This document shows positions 8,029-18,046 of a stretch of DNA of 64,000 nucleotides, in pieces. Every line of letters starts with the position of its first letter. The stretch's first letter is position 1. This DNA is from Taklimakanibacter albus (GTDB taxonomy: Bacteria > Pseudomonadota > Alphaproteobacteria > Rhizobiales > Aestuariivirgaceae), in assembly GCF_016595235.1 (NCBI RefSeq), contig NZ_JAENHL010000006.1, forward strand, positions 868,001-932,000, given 5' to 3'. Under the pieces are notes generated by a model, which was not told where the DNA came from, ran no database searches, and was given only the letters and a program-made list of their open reading frames with translations. The position numbers and the translations under genes were made by a program.

Positions 8029-9549
8029 TCATTGTCCCCTCCCGGCGCGGCCGGCGAAGCGGACCGCGTCATCGGCGGCGCGGAACAGCGCCTTGGCCTT
8101 GTTCACGCATTCGGCATGCTCGGAGGCGGGAACACTGTCGGCGACGACACCGGCGCCCGCCTGCACATACATCTTGCCGTCCTTGACGATCGCCGTGCGC
8201 AGCATGATGCAGGTATCCATGTCGCCATCGGCGGAGAAATACCCGGCACAGCCGGCATAGGCGCCGCGTTTTTCATGCTCGAGCTCGTCGATGATCTGCA
8301 TGGCGCGCACCTTGGGCGCCCCCGACACGGTGCCGGCCGGGAAGCCTGCCACCAGCGCGTCGATCGCATCGTGCTTCTTGGCAAGGGTGCCTTCGACATT
8401 CGACACGATATGCATCACGTGACTGTAATATTCGAGAATGAACTGGTCGGTCACCTTGATCGAGCCGATCTCGGCGACGCGGCCGACGTCGTTGCGCCCG
8501 AGATCGAGCAGCATCAGATGCTCGGCGCGCTCCTTCGGATCGGCGAGCAGTTCGTCCGCCAGGGCACGATCCTCGCTCGGCGTTTCGCCGCGCCGCCTGG
8601 TTCCGGCGATCGGTCGAATCGTGACCTTGCCATCACGCACCCGAACCAGGATCTCAGGCGACGAGCCGATGATCGCGAAGCGATCGAAATCGAGATAATA
8701 GAGGAAGGGCGAGGGATTGACGCGTCGGAGCGAGCGGTAGAGCGAGAAGGGCGGCAAGGTGAAGTCGGATTCGAAGCGCTGCGACAGCACCACCTGGAAG
8801 ATGTCGCCGGCGGCGATGAACTCCTTCGCCTTGTCCACCATGCCCATGTAATTCTGAGGGCTGGTGTTGGAGCGCGCCTCCCCGATCGCCGGTACATCGG
8901 CGCGGCCCATCATGCCATGATCGAGCGGCCGGTCGAGAGCTTCGACGACATAAGCTAGACGCTCCTCGGCGCGCGCAAAGGCGGCCTTGGCGCTGATATC
9001 GCTTTCCGGATAAACCGGTGTCACCACGGTCACATCGTCCCGCACCGAATCGAAGATCGCCATGATGGTGGGGCGGATCAGCATGCTGTCGGGAAGACCG
9101 AGCACGTCCGGATTGGGAGCGGGAAGATCTTCCATCAGCCGCACCATGTCATAGCCCATGTAACCGAAGACGCCGGCCGCCATGGGCGGCGCGTCCTGCG
9201 GCAGCTTGATGCGGCTTTCCTTGAGGAGGGCGCGCAGAGCGGGGAGCGGGTCGAGGTCGACCGCCTCGAAGGGACCGTCCGGATTGTAGAGCGCCCGGCG
9301 GTTGATCAGGGTCTTGCGGCCCTCGACCTTCCAGATGACGTCGGGCCGCATGCCGATGATGGAATAGCGCCCGCGGACGGCGCCGCCTTCGACCGACTCG
9401 AGCAGGAACGAGTAGCGCGCATTGCGGGCGAGCTTGAGCATCGCCGAGACAGGGGTTTCGAGATCCGCGACGAGGCGGGTAGAGAGAATCTGGGCTTCGC
9501 CAGAATCATAGACGCGACGGAATACGTCGAAATCGGGTGAGACTTGCAT
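8029..9549 (-). CDS. trpE: Anthranilate synthase component I
   Basis: A 506-residue chorismate-utilising enzyme making anthranilate, the first committed step to tryptophan. The N-terminal half holds the feedback-site motif SFLLESVEGG and GRYSIIG. The C-terminal half carries the chorismate core: FQVVLSQRFES, SPEILVRVRDGKVTIRPIAGTRRRG, DLGRNDVGRVAEIGS, and FPAGTVSGAPKVRAM. The first TrpE motif suggests normal tryptophan feedback. The gene lies 37 bp after ppiD on the same strand and could be read from it. No obvious Trp-codon leader peptide was found in this short gap. Confidence 0.97.
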   Translation of the reverse strand: MQVSPDFDVFRRVYDSGEAQILSTRLVADLETPVSAMLKLARNARYSFLLESVEGGAVRGRYSIIGMRPDVIWKVEGRKTLINRRALYNPDGPFEAVDLDPLPALRALLKESRIKLPQDAPPMAAGVFGYMGYDMVRLMEDLPAPNPDVLGLPDSMLIRPTIMAIFDSVRDDVTVVTPVYPESDISAKAAFARAEERLAYVVEALDRPLDHGMMGRADVPAIGEARSNTSPQNYMGMVDKAKEFIAAGDIFQVVLSQRFESDFTLPPFSLYRSLRRVNPSPFLYYLDFDRFAIIGSSPEILVRVRDGKVTIRPIAGTRRRGETPSEDRALADELLADPKERAEHLMLLDLGRNDVGRVAEIGSIKVTDQFILEYYSHVMHIVSNVEGTLAKKHDAIDALVAGFPAGTVSGAPKVRAMQIIDELEHEKRGAYAGCAGYFSADGDMDTCIMLRTAIVKDGKMYVQAGAGVVADSVPASEHAECVNKAKALFRAADDAVRFAGRAGRGQ

Positions 9550-9586
9550 GTGAGTAGACCAAGATGAGTGTGCCTTCAGGTTGGGA

Positions 9587-11476
9587 TCAGTTAGCGTTCG
9601 CGCCCGTGACCTGTCGCCACATCGTCTCGTCTACTTTCACACCGAGCTCGTTCTGGATATCGCCGATATAGGCCGTCGCCAGATTATTGCTGGCGCCATC
9701 GGCGAGTGCCTTGCCGATGGTTTTGGCTTCTTCGGAATTGGGGTCGTAAGTCGGGATGAGGACGGCCTGCGACTGCATGATCTTGGCGCCTTTGCCGTCG
9801 CCTTCCGGTGCATAGGCGAAGCCGTTCTCGGGAACCGCGAAGAGGGCCGACACCGCATCGGAGCCGAATTCATTCGTCGTCTCGTTGCGCTTGAGGCCCT
9901 GGACCGTTTTGATTTCAGCCTTGGCTTCGCCGGCGAGCACGTCCAGCGTCACGCCGTTGCGGGCGCGCTCGACCAGCTGCTTGGCTTTTTCGAGCGCGAT
10001 TTCGCGCAGCTTCTGTGCCCTCCAGGCGGTCTCGACCTCGGTCTTGACCGTGTCGAGGGGCTTGACGGCGGAGGGCGTCACTTCGCGCACCTCGTACCAG
10101 ACAAAGCCGCCCGACGGCGTCGTCAGCGCGTCGTTCTCGATGCCGGTATCGCTCTCGAAGGCCTGCTTGAGCACGCCCTCCTTGAACGGCACGTCCACAT
10201 CCTTGCCGTCCTTGCCCTGGCCGCGGATGTCGACCTGCGGCGTTACGTTGAGCGGCAGCTTGACCTCTTTGGCGATGTCCTCGAACGATTTCTGCTGGGC
10301 GCGCGCATCCTCGATCGCATCATAAGTCGTCTGGACTTCGTTCCGGGCCCTTTCGAGCTGTAGACGCTGGGTGAGCTCGGTCTTGACCTCGTCCTGTGTC
10401 GACTGTTTCTCGGGGCTGATCTTGGTCACCTTGAGCAGGACGACCGACAGCTTGCCCTGGACCGGATCGCTCACCTGGTCCTGCGTCAGGCCGAAAGCGG
10501 CATCGGCGATGATCGTGTCGAATATCTTGTCCTTGCTGACCTCACCCAGCGAGGCATCGGCATCGGTGAGGCCGCGCTCCTTGGCGATGGCCATGAAGTC
10601 GGTGCCGGACGCGATCCGGTCCTTGGCCTTCTTCGCCTCGTCTATGGAGGGGAAGGGAATCTGCAGGATGGTGCGCAGCTCCGGCTTGTAATAGTCGAGC
10701 TTGTACTTCTCATAACCCGCCGTGAGCTCGGCATCGCTGATCTGGATCGTCGGCGCCAAATCTTGCGGCTCGGCCTTGATGACCGCGATCACGCGATATT
10801 CGGGGGCGGTGAATTGGGTGCTGTTCTTCTCCCAGTAGGTCTTGAGGTCCGTCTCGGTGGGGGCCGGTACGTCCTGTTCCGCCGGGCGCAGCACGAAATA
10901 GCGCGCGTCGCGCTGCTCATTGCGGTGGCGGTAGACGACTTCCTTGAGCGTGCCGGGCGGCGAGAAGTTCCAGGTCGCCGTATCGGTGACCGAGCTTCTG
11001 AGAAAGCGGTCGCGCTCGCTGGCGACGAAGCCCGCTTCCGTTAGGCCGTTCTGACGGAGAACGTCGGCGAAACGGGCGGGATCGAATACCCCTTGCGAAT
11101 TGTGGAAAGCAGGATTGGCCTTGACCATGTCGACGATCTGGGCGTCGGAGATGGCGAGCTTCAGCTTCTTCGCCTCGCCGTCGAGGGCGGCGGAGCGAAT
11201 CATCTCGTTCAGATAGGCGCGGTCGAGGCCGAGGACACGGGCCTGCTCCGGTGTGATGGTCTGGCCTGTCTGCTGCTGGTAGCTCCGCAACCAGCGATCA
11301 TAGGCCTGAGCGAATTCAGGGCCGGATATGTCCTGGTCGCCGACGGTGGCGAGCGGTGAATTGAACCGGAAGGACATGATGTCCGGGACGCCCCATGCGC
11401 CGAAGCTCAGGACCAGGAGACCCAGGAGAACCTTGGCCATCCAGCCCTTGGCACCTTCTCGCATTTTGTCGAGCAT
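9587..11476 (-). CDS. ppiD: Periplasmic peptidyl-prolyl isomerase / chaperone (PpiD-SurA type)
   Basis: About 629 residues, starting MLDKMREGAKGWMAKV, preceded by AGAAGGTG; an upstream ATG in frame at 11545 is less well supported. One membrane helix follows (VLLGLLVLSFGAWGVPD, residues 15-35), anchoring a periplasmic protein. A SurA_N-like helical domain (residues 35-170) is followed by a parvulin-type rotamase region around residues 240-370 and a C-terminal helical part. The family helps outer-membrane protein folding and contacts SecYEG. It is divergent from tpiA and upstream of trpE, a common arrangement in Hyphomicrobiales. Confidence 0.9.
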   Translation of the reverse strand: MLDKMREGAKGWMAKVLLGLLVLSFGAWGVPDIMSFRFNSPLATVGDQDISGPEFAQAYDRWLRSYQQQTGQTITPEQARVLGLDRAYLNEMIRSAALDGEAKKLKLAISDAQIVDMVKANPAFHNSQGVFDPARFADVLRQNGLTEAGFVASERDRFLRSSVTDTATWNFSPPGTLKEVVYRHRNEQRDARYFVLRPAEQDVPAPTETDLKTYWEKNSTQFTAPEYRVIAVIKAEPQDLAPTIQISDAELTAGYEKYKLDYYKPELRTILQIPFPSIDEAKKAKDRIASGTDFMAIAKERGLTDADASLGEVSKDKIFDTIIADAAFGLTQDQVSDPVQGKLSVVLLKVTKISPEKQSTQDEVKTELTQRLQLERARNEVQTTYDAIEDARAQQKSFEDIAKEVKLPLNVTPQVDIRGQGKDGKDVDVPFKEGVLKQAFESDTGIENDALTTPSGGFVWYEVREVTPSAVKPLDTVKTEVETAWRAQKLREIALEKAKQLVERARNGVTLDVLAGEAKAEIKTVQGLKRNETTNEFGSDAVSALFAVPENGFAYAPEGDGKGAKIMQSQAVLIPTYDPNSEEAKTIGKALADGASNNLATAYIGDIQNELGVKVDETMWRQVTGANAN

Positions 11477-11597
11477 CAATTCACCTTCTATAAGAGCGCC
11501 CTCTTGGAGCGCGCGCATAATAGGGATGAGGATCAACCCTCGCAAGCGCCGCCTCGCTCTGCTAGTAGGAATTCAGATTCTCGGGTAGGGGACTGAA

Positions 11598-12335
11598 ATG
11601 GCTCAGAAATCACCAAAACCGCTGGTCGCCGGTAACTGGAAGATGAACGGCACGACCGCCGCCCTCAAGGAAGCCCGGCTTCTGGCCGGCATGCTGGAGG
11701 ACGTCCGCCTCAGATGCGAGGTCATGATCTGTCCGCCGGCGACGCTCATCACCAGCATCAAGTCGGTGGTCAAGGGTGCCAAGATCAAGCTCGGTGGCCA
11801 GGACTGCCATTGGTACGCCCATGGCGCCCATACTGGGGATATTTCCTCGGAAATGCTCAAAGATGCGGGCTGCAGCGCGGTCATCGTCGGCCATTCCGAG
11901 CGCCGCGCCGACCATGGCGAGACCGACGAGACGGTCAGGCTCAAGGCGGAAGCGGCCTATCGGGCCGACCTCACCGCCATCATCTGCATTGGTGAGACGC
12001 TGGAGGAGCGCAAGGCCGGCCGCACCCTCGAGGTGATCGCACGCCAGCTGAAAGGCTCGCTCCCGATGAATGCGGTGCCGACCAACACCGTCGTCGCCTA
12101 TGAGCCGGTCTGGGCAATCGGCACCGGCCTCACCCCGACGGTCGAGCAGGTGGCGGAGGTCCATGCCTCGATCCGCGCCAAGACCGACCCCGCCTTGCGC
12201 ATTCTCTATGGCGGCTCGGTCAAGCCCGCCAATGCGGTCGAGCTGATGTCGGTCGCCAATGTGAATGGCGCGCTGGTCGGCGGCGCCAGCCTCAAGGCCG
12301 CCGACTTCATCGGCATCATCAAGGCCTATACTTGA
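11598..12335 (+). CDS. tpiA: Triosephosphate isomerase
   Basis: A 245-residue TIM-barrel enzyme interconverting dihydroxyacetone phosphate and glyceraldehyde 3-phosphate in glycolysis. Substrate-binding N and K are in VAGNWKMNG, the catalytic histidine is in VIVGHSERR, and the catalytic glutamate and flexible loop are in [12 protein letters not shown]. The phosphate-binding segments [12 protein letters not shown] and GALVGGASL are intact. It is divergent from ppiD and ends directly against the LysE-type pseudogene on the other strand. Confidence 0.98.
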   Translation: MAQKSPKPLVAGNWKMNGTTAALKEARLLAGMLEDVRLRCEVMICPPATLITSIKSVVKGAKIKLGGQDCHWYAHGAHTGDISSEMLKDAGCSAVIVGHSERRADHGETDETVRLKAEAAYRADLTAIICIGETLEERKAGRTLEVIARQLKGSLPMNAVPTNTVVAYEPVWAIGTGLTPTVEQVAEVHASIRAKTDPALRILYGGSVKPANAVELMSVANVNGALVGGASLKAADFIGIIKAYT

Positions 12336-12961
12336 TCACAAGGATTGAGCGGCGAGCAGCACGCCGAGGCCGATCAGGATCGAGCCGGACGCCGTGAACA
12401 GCACGCGGTTGCCGCCCGTTTGGGCGAAGAGGTGGCCGCGCGCCAGGGCGGCGAGTCCGACCGCGCCCAGATCAGCCAGCGACAGCGCCAGATTGACGAT
12501 CATGCCGAGGGCGAGAAACTGCGCGCCCACCGGCCAGGCCGCGGCCGGGTCGACGAATTGCGGCAGGAAGGCCACGAAGAACATTGCCGTCTTCGGATTG
12601 AGCATCTCGACGATGACGCTCTCCCGGAATGCCGCCTTGCCGTCCGGCCCAGCCTCGATCTGTGGTCCGTGGGCAGCGGAGCCGGTGAGCATGCGGATGC
12701 CAAGCCAGATCAGGTAAGCGGCGCCGGAAAATTTACGGCGACGTAAAGTCCAGGCAGATGTGTCAGAATCGCAGCAAGGCCGATGGCTGCGCCGAGAATA
12801 TGAGCATAACAGCCGATATGGATGCCGAGAGCGGCCATGACTCCAACTCGGCCGCCATGCGCCACGGTCTGTGCCGTCATATAAAGAATGGCGGGACCCG
12901 GCATGACGGCGAACAGCAAGGTGGCGAAGAGAAACGGCGCCAGTTGATCGATGGGTGGCAT
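12336..12961 (-). pseudogene. LysE/RhtB-family amino-acid exporter, disrupted by a frameshift
   Basis: Two adjacent minus-strand frames together make one LysE/RhtB protein of about 208 residues. The N-terminal part (12961 to about 12735) reads MPPIDQLAPFLFATLLFAVMPGPAILYM...LYVAV. The C-terminal part (about 12734 to 12336) reads KFSGAAYLIWLGIRMLTG...LNPKTAMFFVAFLPQFVDP...IGLGVLLAAQ. The break lies at 12734/12735, where one base appears to be missing between GT and AAATTTT. The rest is intact and highly conserved, so the lesion is either very recent or a sequencing error at a short A/T run. The gene is divergent from a LuxR-type regulator. Intact relatives export amino acids or homoserine lactones. 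Confidence 0.82.
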
Positions 12962-13123
12962 GTGACCTCTCCAGAATGCGCAGGATTTGCCAGGAGCCGG
13001 AGAGGGGCGCCTCCTTCAAACAGAGGAGGGTATCGATGCACGCGTCGCTTTTTCAGCGTCAGGATAACTGAATCGTTAAGCTCTGGTACTATGGGGTCGT
13101 GCTATGCCAGCCGATAGTGCCGC

Positions 13124-14302
13124 ATGCCATTTCCGTCTCAACCATACGAGATCATAAAACCTCGCGACGCGATGCCATCGCACGAGGAGCTCTCGGCGAT
13201 CATCGGCCTCATCTATGACTGCGCGCTCGATCCCACCCGCTGGGATGAGGCGCTGGCGGCCTTGACGGAGATGTTCGACTGTCATGGCGCGCTGCTGGTG
13301 ATCTTCGATCTTGCGCAGGGCCGCGCCGTCTTCTCCAAGTCACGCAACATCTCGTCCTATTGGTTGAGCGAGCTCGACCGCCATGCCGCCGAGCTCGCTC
13401 AATGGAAGCGGCTCTATTACACGCCCGATTGGCCGCTGGACGAGCCGCAGGCCAATTCGCGCAACATTCCAGCCGCCGTTCTGGCCGGCTCGCCCGTCAA
13501 CAACGAATGGAACGCCCCGCAGGGCCTCGTCGACACGCTGCAGCTGGTGCTGATGCGCTCGCCCACGCGGCATGCCCAACTCGCCATGAGCCGGCGCCAG
13601 GAAACGGGCATCATCACCGAACGGGAAATGGCGCTTGGCCGCTTGCTTTTGCCGCATATCAGGCGTGCCGCGATGATCGGCGATGTGATCGACCTCAAGA
13701 CGATCGAACGTGAGCGGGCACAGCAGACACTCAATGCTTTGAAGGCCGGGGTCGTGATGACCGACGGGCGCGGGCGGATCCTCGATGCCAACAAGACGGC
13801 GCTGGCGATGCTCAAGACGGGACGGCCCATCCATGACGTGGACGGTACGTTGTATGCCGACGATCCGGCGGCGACACTGAAACTCACCGCCACCATTGCG
13901 CGGGCGGGCGAGACGGACGCCGATCCGGGGAACAATGCGAAAGCGGTGCGGTTGACCCGTCCCGGTGATCCGCCGGTGCTGGCACATGTCCTGCCGCTCG
14001 AACGCGGCGACATGCGTGCGAACCTCCATCCAGGTGCCAAGGTGGCGATTTTCATCGGCCCGGTGTCGGGCGCCGCGCAAGGGGCAGAGGCCACGGCGGT
14101 GGCTTTTGATCTTTCGCCCATGGAGACGCGCCTGCTCGACGGACTCTTGCAGGGGCAGAAGCTCGCGGCTGCCGCCGAAAAGCTCGGCATCGCCGAAACG
14201 ACGGCGCGCACTCATCTCGGCAATATTTTCGGCAAGACCGGGGTATCGCGCCAGAGCGACCTCGTGCGCCTCGCGGGCGAAATGGCCGCCGCGGTCGCCT
14301 AG
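13124..14302 (+). CDS. LuxR-type helix-turn-helix transcriptional regulator
   Basis: A 392-residue regulator. The C-terminal 65 residues form a LuxR/GerE helix-turn-helix: LSPMETRLLDGLLQGQ, AAEKLGIAETTARTHLGNIFGKTGVSRQSDLVRL. The N-terminal part (EELSAIIGLIYDCALDPTRWDEALAAL) matches the sensor region of a large family of proteobacterial LuxR-like regulators. A PAS-like segment (LNALKAGVVMTDGRGRILDANKTALAML) lies around residue 205. No receiver domain is present, so it is probably ligand-controlled. It is divergent from the broken LysE exporter, which may have been its target. An internal ATG at 13172 is an alternative start. Confidence 0.85.
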   Translation: MPFPSQPYEIIKPRDAMPSHEELSAIIGLIYDCALDPTRWDEALAALTEMFDCHGALLVIFDLAQGRAVFSKSRNISSYWLSELDRHAAELAQWKRLYYTPDWPLDEPQANSRNIPAAVLAGSPVNNEWNAPQGLVDTLQLVLMRSPTRHAQLAMSRRQETGIITEREMALGRLLLPHIRRAAMIGDVIDLKTIERERAQQTLNALKAGVVMTDGRGRILDANKTALAMLKTGRPIHDVDGTLYADDPAATLKLTATIARAGETDADPGNNAKAVRLTRPGDPPVLAHVLPLERGDMRANLHPGAKVAIFIGPVSGAAQGAEATAVAFDLSPMETRLLDGLLQGQKLAAAAEKLGIAETTARTHLGNIFGKTGVSRQSDLVRLAGEMAAAVA

Positions 14303-14308
14303 TGCTTC

Positions 14309-14620
14309 CTAAGCCGGCCGGCTTTGAAGATGTGCGGCAACGACTGAGGCGAGATCCGCAAGGCCCAGATCATTGAACCGGCCGCATTCCTCGTAAGGAG
14401 GGCCGATGTCGGTTGCTGCCCGGCGCTCCAGGATGGCTGTGTAGCTTGGAGAGGCCCCATCGCCACAGGCGATATAGACGAGATGGGTCGGATCCGTGGG
14501 ATGCACTATGCCTACCGCCCGAAGATCACCCTCCCAGTGGTCGGCGAGCTGGAAATAGCCGTTTCCAAGCTGGCGACGCAAATAGTCCAGCGCGCTCACG
14601 ATCGCAGTATTCTTGTGCAT
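14309..14620 (-). CDS. Hypothetical protein
   Basis: About 103 residues, starting MHKNTAIVSALDYLRRQLG; the start was set by GGAG seven bases upstream, and an ATG two codons earlier is possible. The composition is that of a soluble globular protein (FQLADHWEGDLRAVGIVHP, LVYIACGDGASPSYTAIL, ATDIGPPYEECGRFNDLGLADLASVVAAHL). I do not recognise a family. It is convergent with the LuxR-type regulator and lies upstream of another small unknown gene on the same strand. Coding is supported by the ribosome-binding site and the ordinary amino-acid make-up. Confidence 0.7.
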   Translation of the reverse strand: MHKNTAIVSALDYLRRQLGNGYFQLADHWEGDLRAVGIVHPTDPTHLVYIACGDGASPSYTAILERRAATDIGPPYEECGRFNDLGLADLASVVAAHLQSRPA

Positions 14621-14668
14621 AGGCATTCTCCAATACCGATAATGCCCGTGTTTAGCGCGCTCCGACGC

Positions 14669-14944
14669 TCAGCTCTTGAGCGGCGGCAGGGGCTCGGGAA
14701 CCTGCAAGGCCTTCTGCAGGGTCGTCATCGCGTCATAGAGATCCTGGAACTCCCGCGGACTGAGCTCGGCGTGTTTGTAATTCGTCTTGGCGACCAGACC
14801 GAGGACGACATATCTTTCCCGGGTTATCTTATCGCGCTTGAGGCGCATGGTGACGCGTGTGCTGCCGTCATCGGCCGGGACATCTTTGCGTTGCAGGATC
14901 TCGCCACTGAAAGCACGTTTAAGCGAATTGAAGAAGCCGGCCAT
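14669..14944 (-). CDS. Hypothetical protein
   Basis: A 91-residue protein if it starts at MAGFFNSLKRAFSGE; a longer form starting at 15013 is possible but adds an atypical stretch. It is charged and soluble, with a short amphipathic N-terminus followed by TRVTMRLKRDKITRERYVVLGLVAK and a C-terminal helix (SPREFQDLYDAMTTLQKALQ). I do not recognise a domain. The regular alternation and the DLYDAMTTLQKAL ending suggest a small alpha-beta fold. It lies downstream of a repeat-rich intergenic region on the minus strand. Confidence 0.62.
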   Translation of the reverse strand: MAGFFNSLKRAFSGEILQRKDVPADDGSTRVTMRLKRDKITRERYVVLGLVAKTNYKHAELSPREFQDLYDAMTTLQKALQVPEPLPPLKS

Positions 14945-15050
14945 TCCAAAACACGTCCCGAAGCGATTCCAGATTTTGTCATACACATAGACACTGTACG
15001 CCGGCAGCGGCATATGCCGGGGGACTTATTCACTTTTATGTTTGTTCCTA

Positions 15051-15098
15051 GATCACGATCACTTTAGGTCGGATCGACCTAAAGTGATAATCGTGATC
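15051..15098. repeat. Palindromic intergenic repeat
   Basis: Left arm 15051-15070 (GATCACGATCACTTTAGGTC) and right arm 15076-15098 pair almost perfectly around GGATC, with a 3-base bulge. Such ACTTTAGGTC palindromes are widespread in rhizobial genomes. It lies in the 410-bp gap between a small hypothetical gene and secG, which holds no credible gene. Confidence 0.8.
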
Positions 15099-15113
15099 GG
15101 AATCTTATAGTTG

Positions 15114-15161
15114 GCGCGTGAGCGGACGGAAAACCGGTGCTCACTTTTCCTGATCACGCGC
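15114..15161. repeat. Second palindromic intergenic repeat of another type
   Basis: GCGCGTGA (15114-15121) and TCACGCGC (15154-15161) enclose a segment with GGAAAACCGGT and CTCACTTTTCC. This is the rhizobial repeat type built around GAAAACCGGT. It follows the first palindrome by 15 bp, forming a mosaic. The remaining sequence up to secG (15162-15424) shows no gene or clear site. Confidence 0.65.
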
Positions 15162-15424
15162 TAGGTGCTTAACCCGTCTTGATGTGGGCCGCTGTGCTCG
15201 ACACGCTTAGGCTGTCACGCCCCGGATGAAGGTGAATGAAGACGCGAAATGAGCATTCTGATCTAACTACATGCATCTTATGCGGTTTTTCTGATATTTC
15301 GAGTGCGTGGAAAAGCGCCGTGGAGAAGCTGGATTGGCCCTAGCCCCCGGCGGCTTGCCTGAGGGTTGCCTCGACCCCATATCCGCGCTAGACGCTGCCC
15401 GGAATTTCCAGATCGGACCCGAAG

Positions 15425-15814
15425 ATGCAAACCGTCCTGCTTGTCGCTCATCTCATCATTGCCTTGGCGCTGATCGCCGTGGTGCTCTTGCAGCGCTCGG
15501 AAGGCGGCGCCCTGGGCATCGGCGGTGGTGGCGGCGGATCGCTGTTCTCGGCGCGCGGCGTGGGCAACACGCTGACCCGCACGACAGCCATTCTGGCGGT
15601 GGCCTTCTTCATCACCTCGATCGGTCTGACCTTGCTCTCGCGCCATACCGGCGGCGGATCGCTCTTCAATAACCCGACGACGCAGCAGAACCAGACGGCG
15701 CCCGGCGACAGCGGCCTGCCGCAACTGCCGCCCGCCGGTCAGAATCAGAACCAGCAGGGCGGTGGCACCGGCGGCGGTGGCACTGGTCAGCCGCAGGTTC
15801 CTGTTTCACAGTAG
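15425..15814 (+). CDS. secG: Protein translocase subunit SecG
   Basis: A 129-residue inner-membrane protein of the SecYEG channel. Two membrane helices are visible: residues 1-22 (QTVLLVAHLIIALALIAVVLL) and about 52-72 (TTAILAVAFFITSIGLTLL). Between them is the conserved cytoplasmic loop QRSEGGALGIGGGGG, followed by SLFSARGVGNTLTRTT. The C-terminal third is a low-complexity Q/N/G/P tail, common in alphaproteobacterial SecG. It is upstream of pyrG on the same strand, the usual order in this order of bacteria. The length fits the family. Confidence 0.95.
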   Translation: MQTVLLVAHLIIALALIAVVLLQRSEGGALGIGGGGGGSLFSARGVGNTLTRTTAILAVAFFITSIGLTLLSRHTGGGSLFNNPTTQQNQTAPGDSGLPQLPPAGQNQNQQGGGTGGGGTGQPQVPVSQ

Positions 15815-15836
15815 TAATGTTTCACAAGTTTCCACA

Positions 15837-15865
15837 GAAGCCCGGACCCCAAAAATCCGGGCTTC
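15837..15865 (+). terminator. Hairpin between secG and pyrG
   Basis: GAAGCCCGGA (15837-15846) pairs perfectly with TCCGGGCTTC (15856-15865) around CCCCAAAAA. No long T run follows, so termination may be partial. It could separate secG from pyrG expression. Confidence 0.55.
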
Positions 15866-15893
15866 GAATCGTTTGAATGAGAGGTTAGATTAG

Positions 15894-17528
<1,635 letters not shown>

Positions 17529-17539
17529 GAGGCCGAGCC

Positions 17540-18046
17540 TCAGGCTCTTGCCGGATACAGTCGCGTATCGAGGGCGAAGTTCTCCTGGAAGCGTTTCTCC
17601 AAATGACCGCTCATTTGGTTGGGATCGAACACCAGATTCCAACTGTGGCGTGACACGACGCTGGGGATCAGAAAACATCCATGGCGCGCGAGCAGGGCGT
17701 CCCCGAACTGTTGTTGCCCCGCGCTAGGAATACCGGGCGCCAGCCAATTGGCGTTGGGAATATCGGCGGTGTTCACGAGATGGATTGGCGAAGGGGCGAT
17801 GATGGTAAAGGAGGTGAGCATATGGGGAACGGTGTCGAGTATGCCGAACCCCTTATGGACGGCAACTTCGAGAATGGCCGGCGCCGGATCGATCGAGGCA
17901 TAGACCGCCCGCACGCCCTTGCTGCTCCATCGCCCGCCATACCTGGAGGATCCTTCGCCGCTATCCCAGGTCGACGCAAATTGCTTATCGTCGAGTCTCC
18001 AGCCGATGATCTCGCCTCTGCTCAGCGGACCGGGAGGAGACGTCAC
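17540..18046 (-). CDS. RES-domain toxin
   Basis: A 168-residue protein with a RES domain, the toxin of RES-Xre type II toxin-antitoxin systems. Characterised members degrade cellular NAD+. Key features are an arginine near the N-terminus (GWRLDDKQFAS), SSRYGGRWSSKGVRAVYAS, the glutamate in PAPAILEVAVHKG, and the serine in SRHSWNLVFDP. These match the R-E-S residues that name the family. Its start overlaps the antitoxin stop by 4 bp (ATGA), giving the usual antitoxin-first order. It is convergent with pyrG, 11 bp from its stop codon. Toxicity here is inferred from family and context. Confidence 0.88.
   Translation of the reverse strand: MTSPPGPLSRGEIIGWRLDDKQFASTWDSGEGSSRYGGRWSSKGVRAVYASIDPAPAILEVAVHKGFGILDTVPHMLTSFTIIAPSPIHLVNTADIPNANWLAPGIPSAGQQQFGDALLARHGCFLIPSVVSRHSWNLVFDPNQMSGHLEKRFQENFALDTRLYPARA

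Noticed and set aside
7715-8032. A 105-codon frame in the trpE-trpG gap
   Set aside because: It is a translation of the two palindromic repeats and has no independent coding signs.
9550-9586. Tryptophan attenuator before trpE
   Set aside because: The ppiD-trpE gap is only 37 bp and contains no leader peptide with Trp codons and no terminator hairpin.
12336-13019. Single 227-residue reading of the LysE region
   Set aside because: Its first 94 residues are an out-of-frame shadow; the true N-terminus is in the neighbouring frame starting at 12961, so the gene is frameshifted, not 227 residues long.
15162-15424. Possible tRNA or leader upstream of secG
   Set aside because: No cloverleaf arms or CCA-adjacent acceptor pairing could be made out; only the two palindromes to the left are structured.
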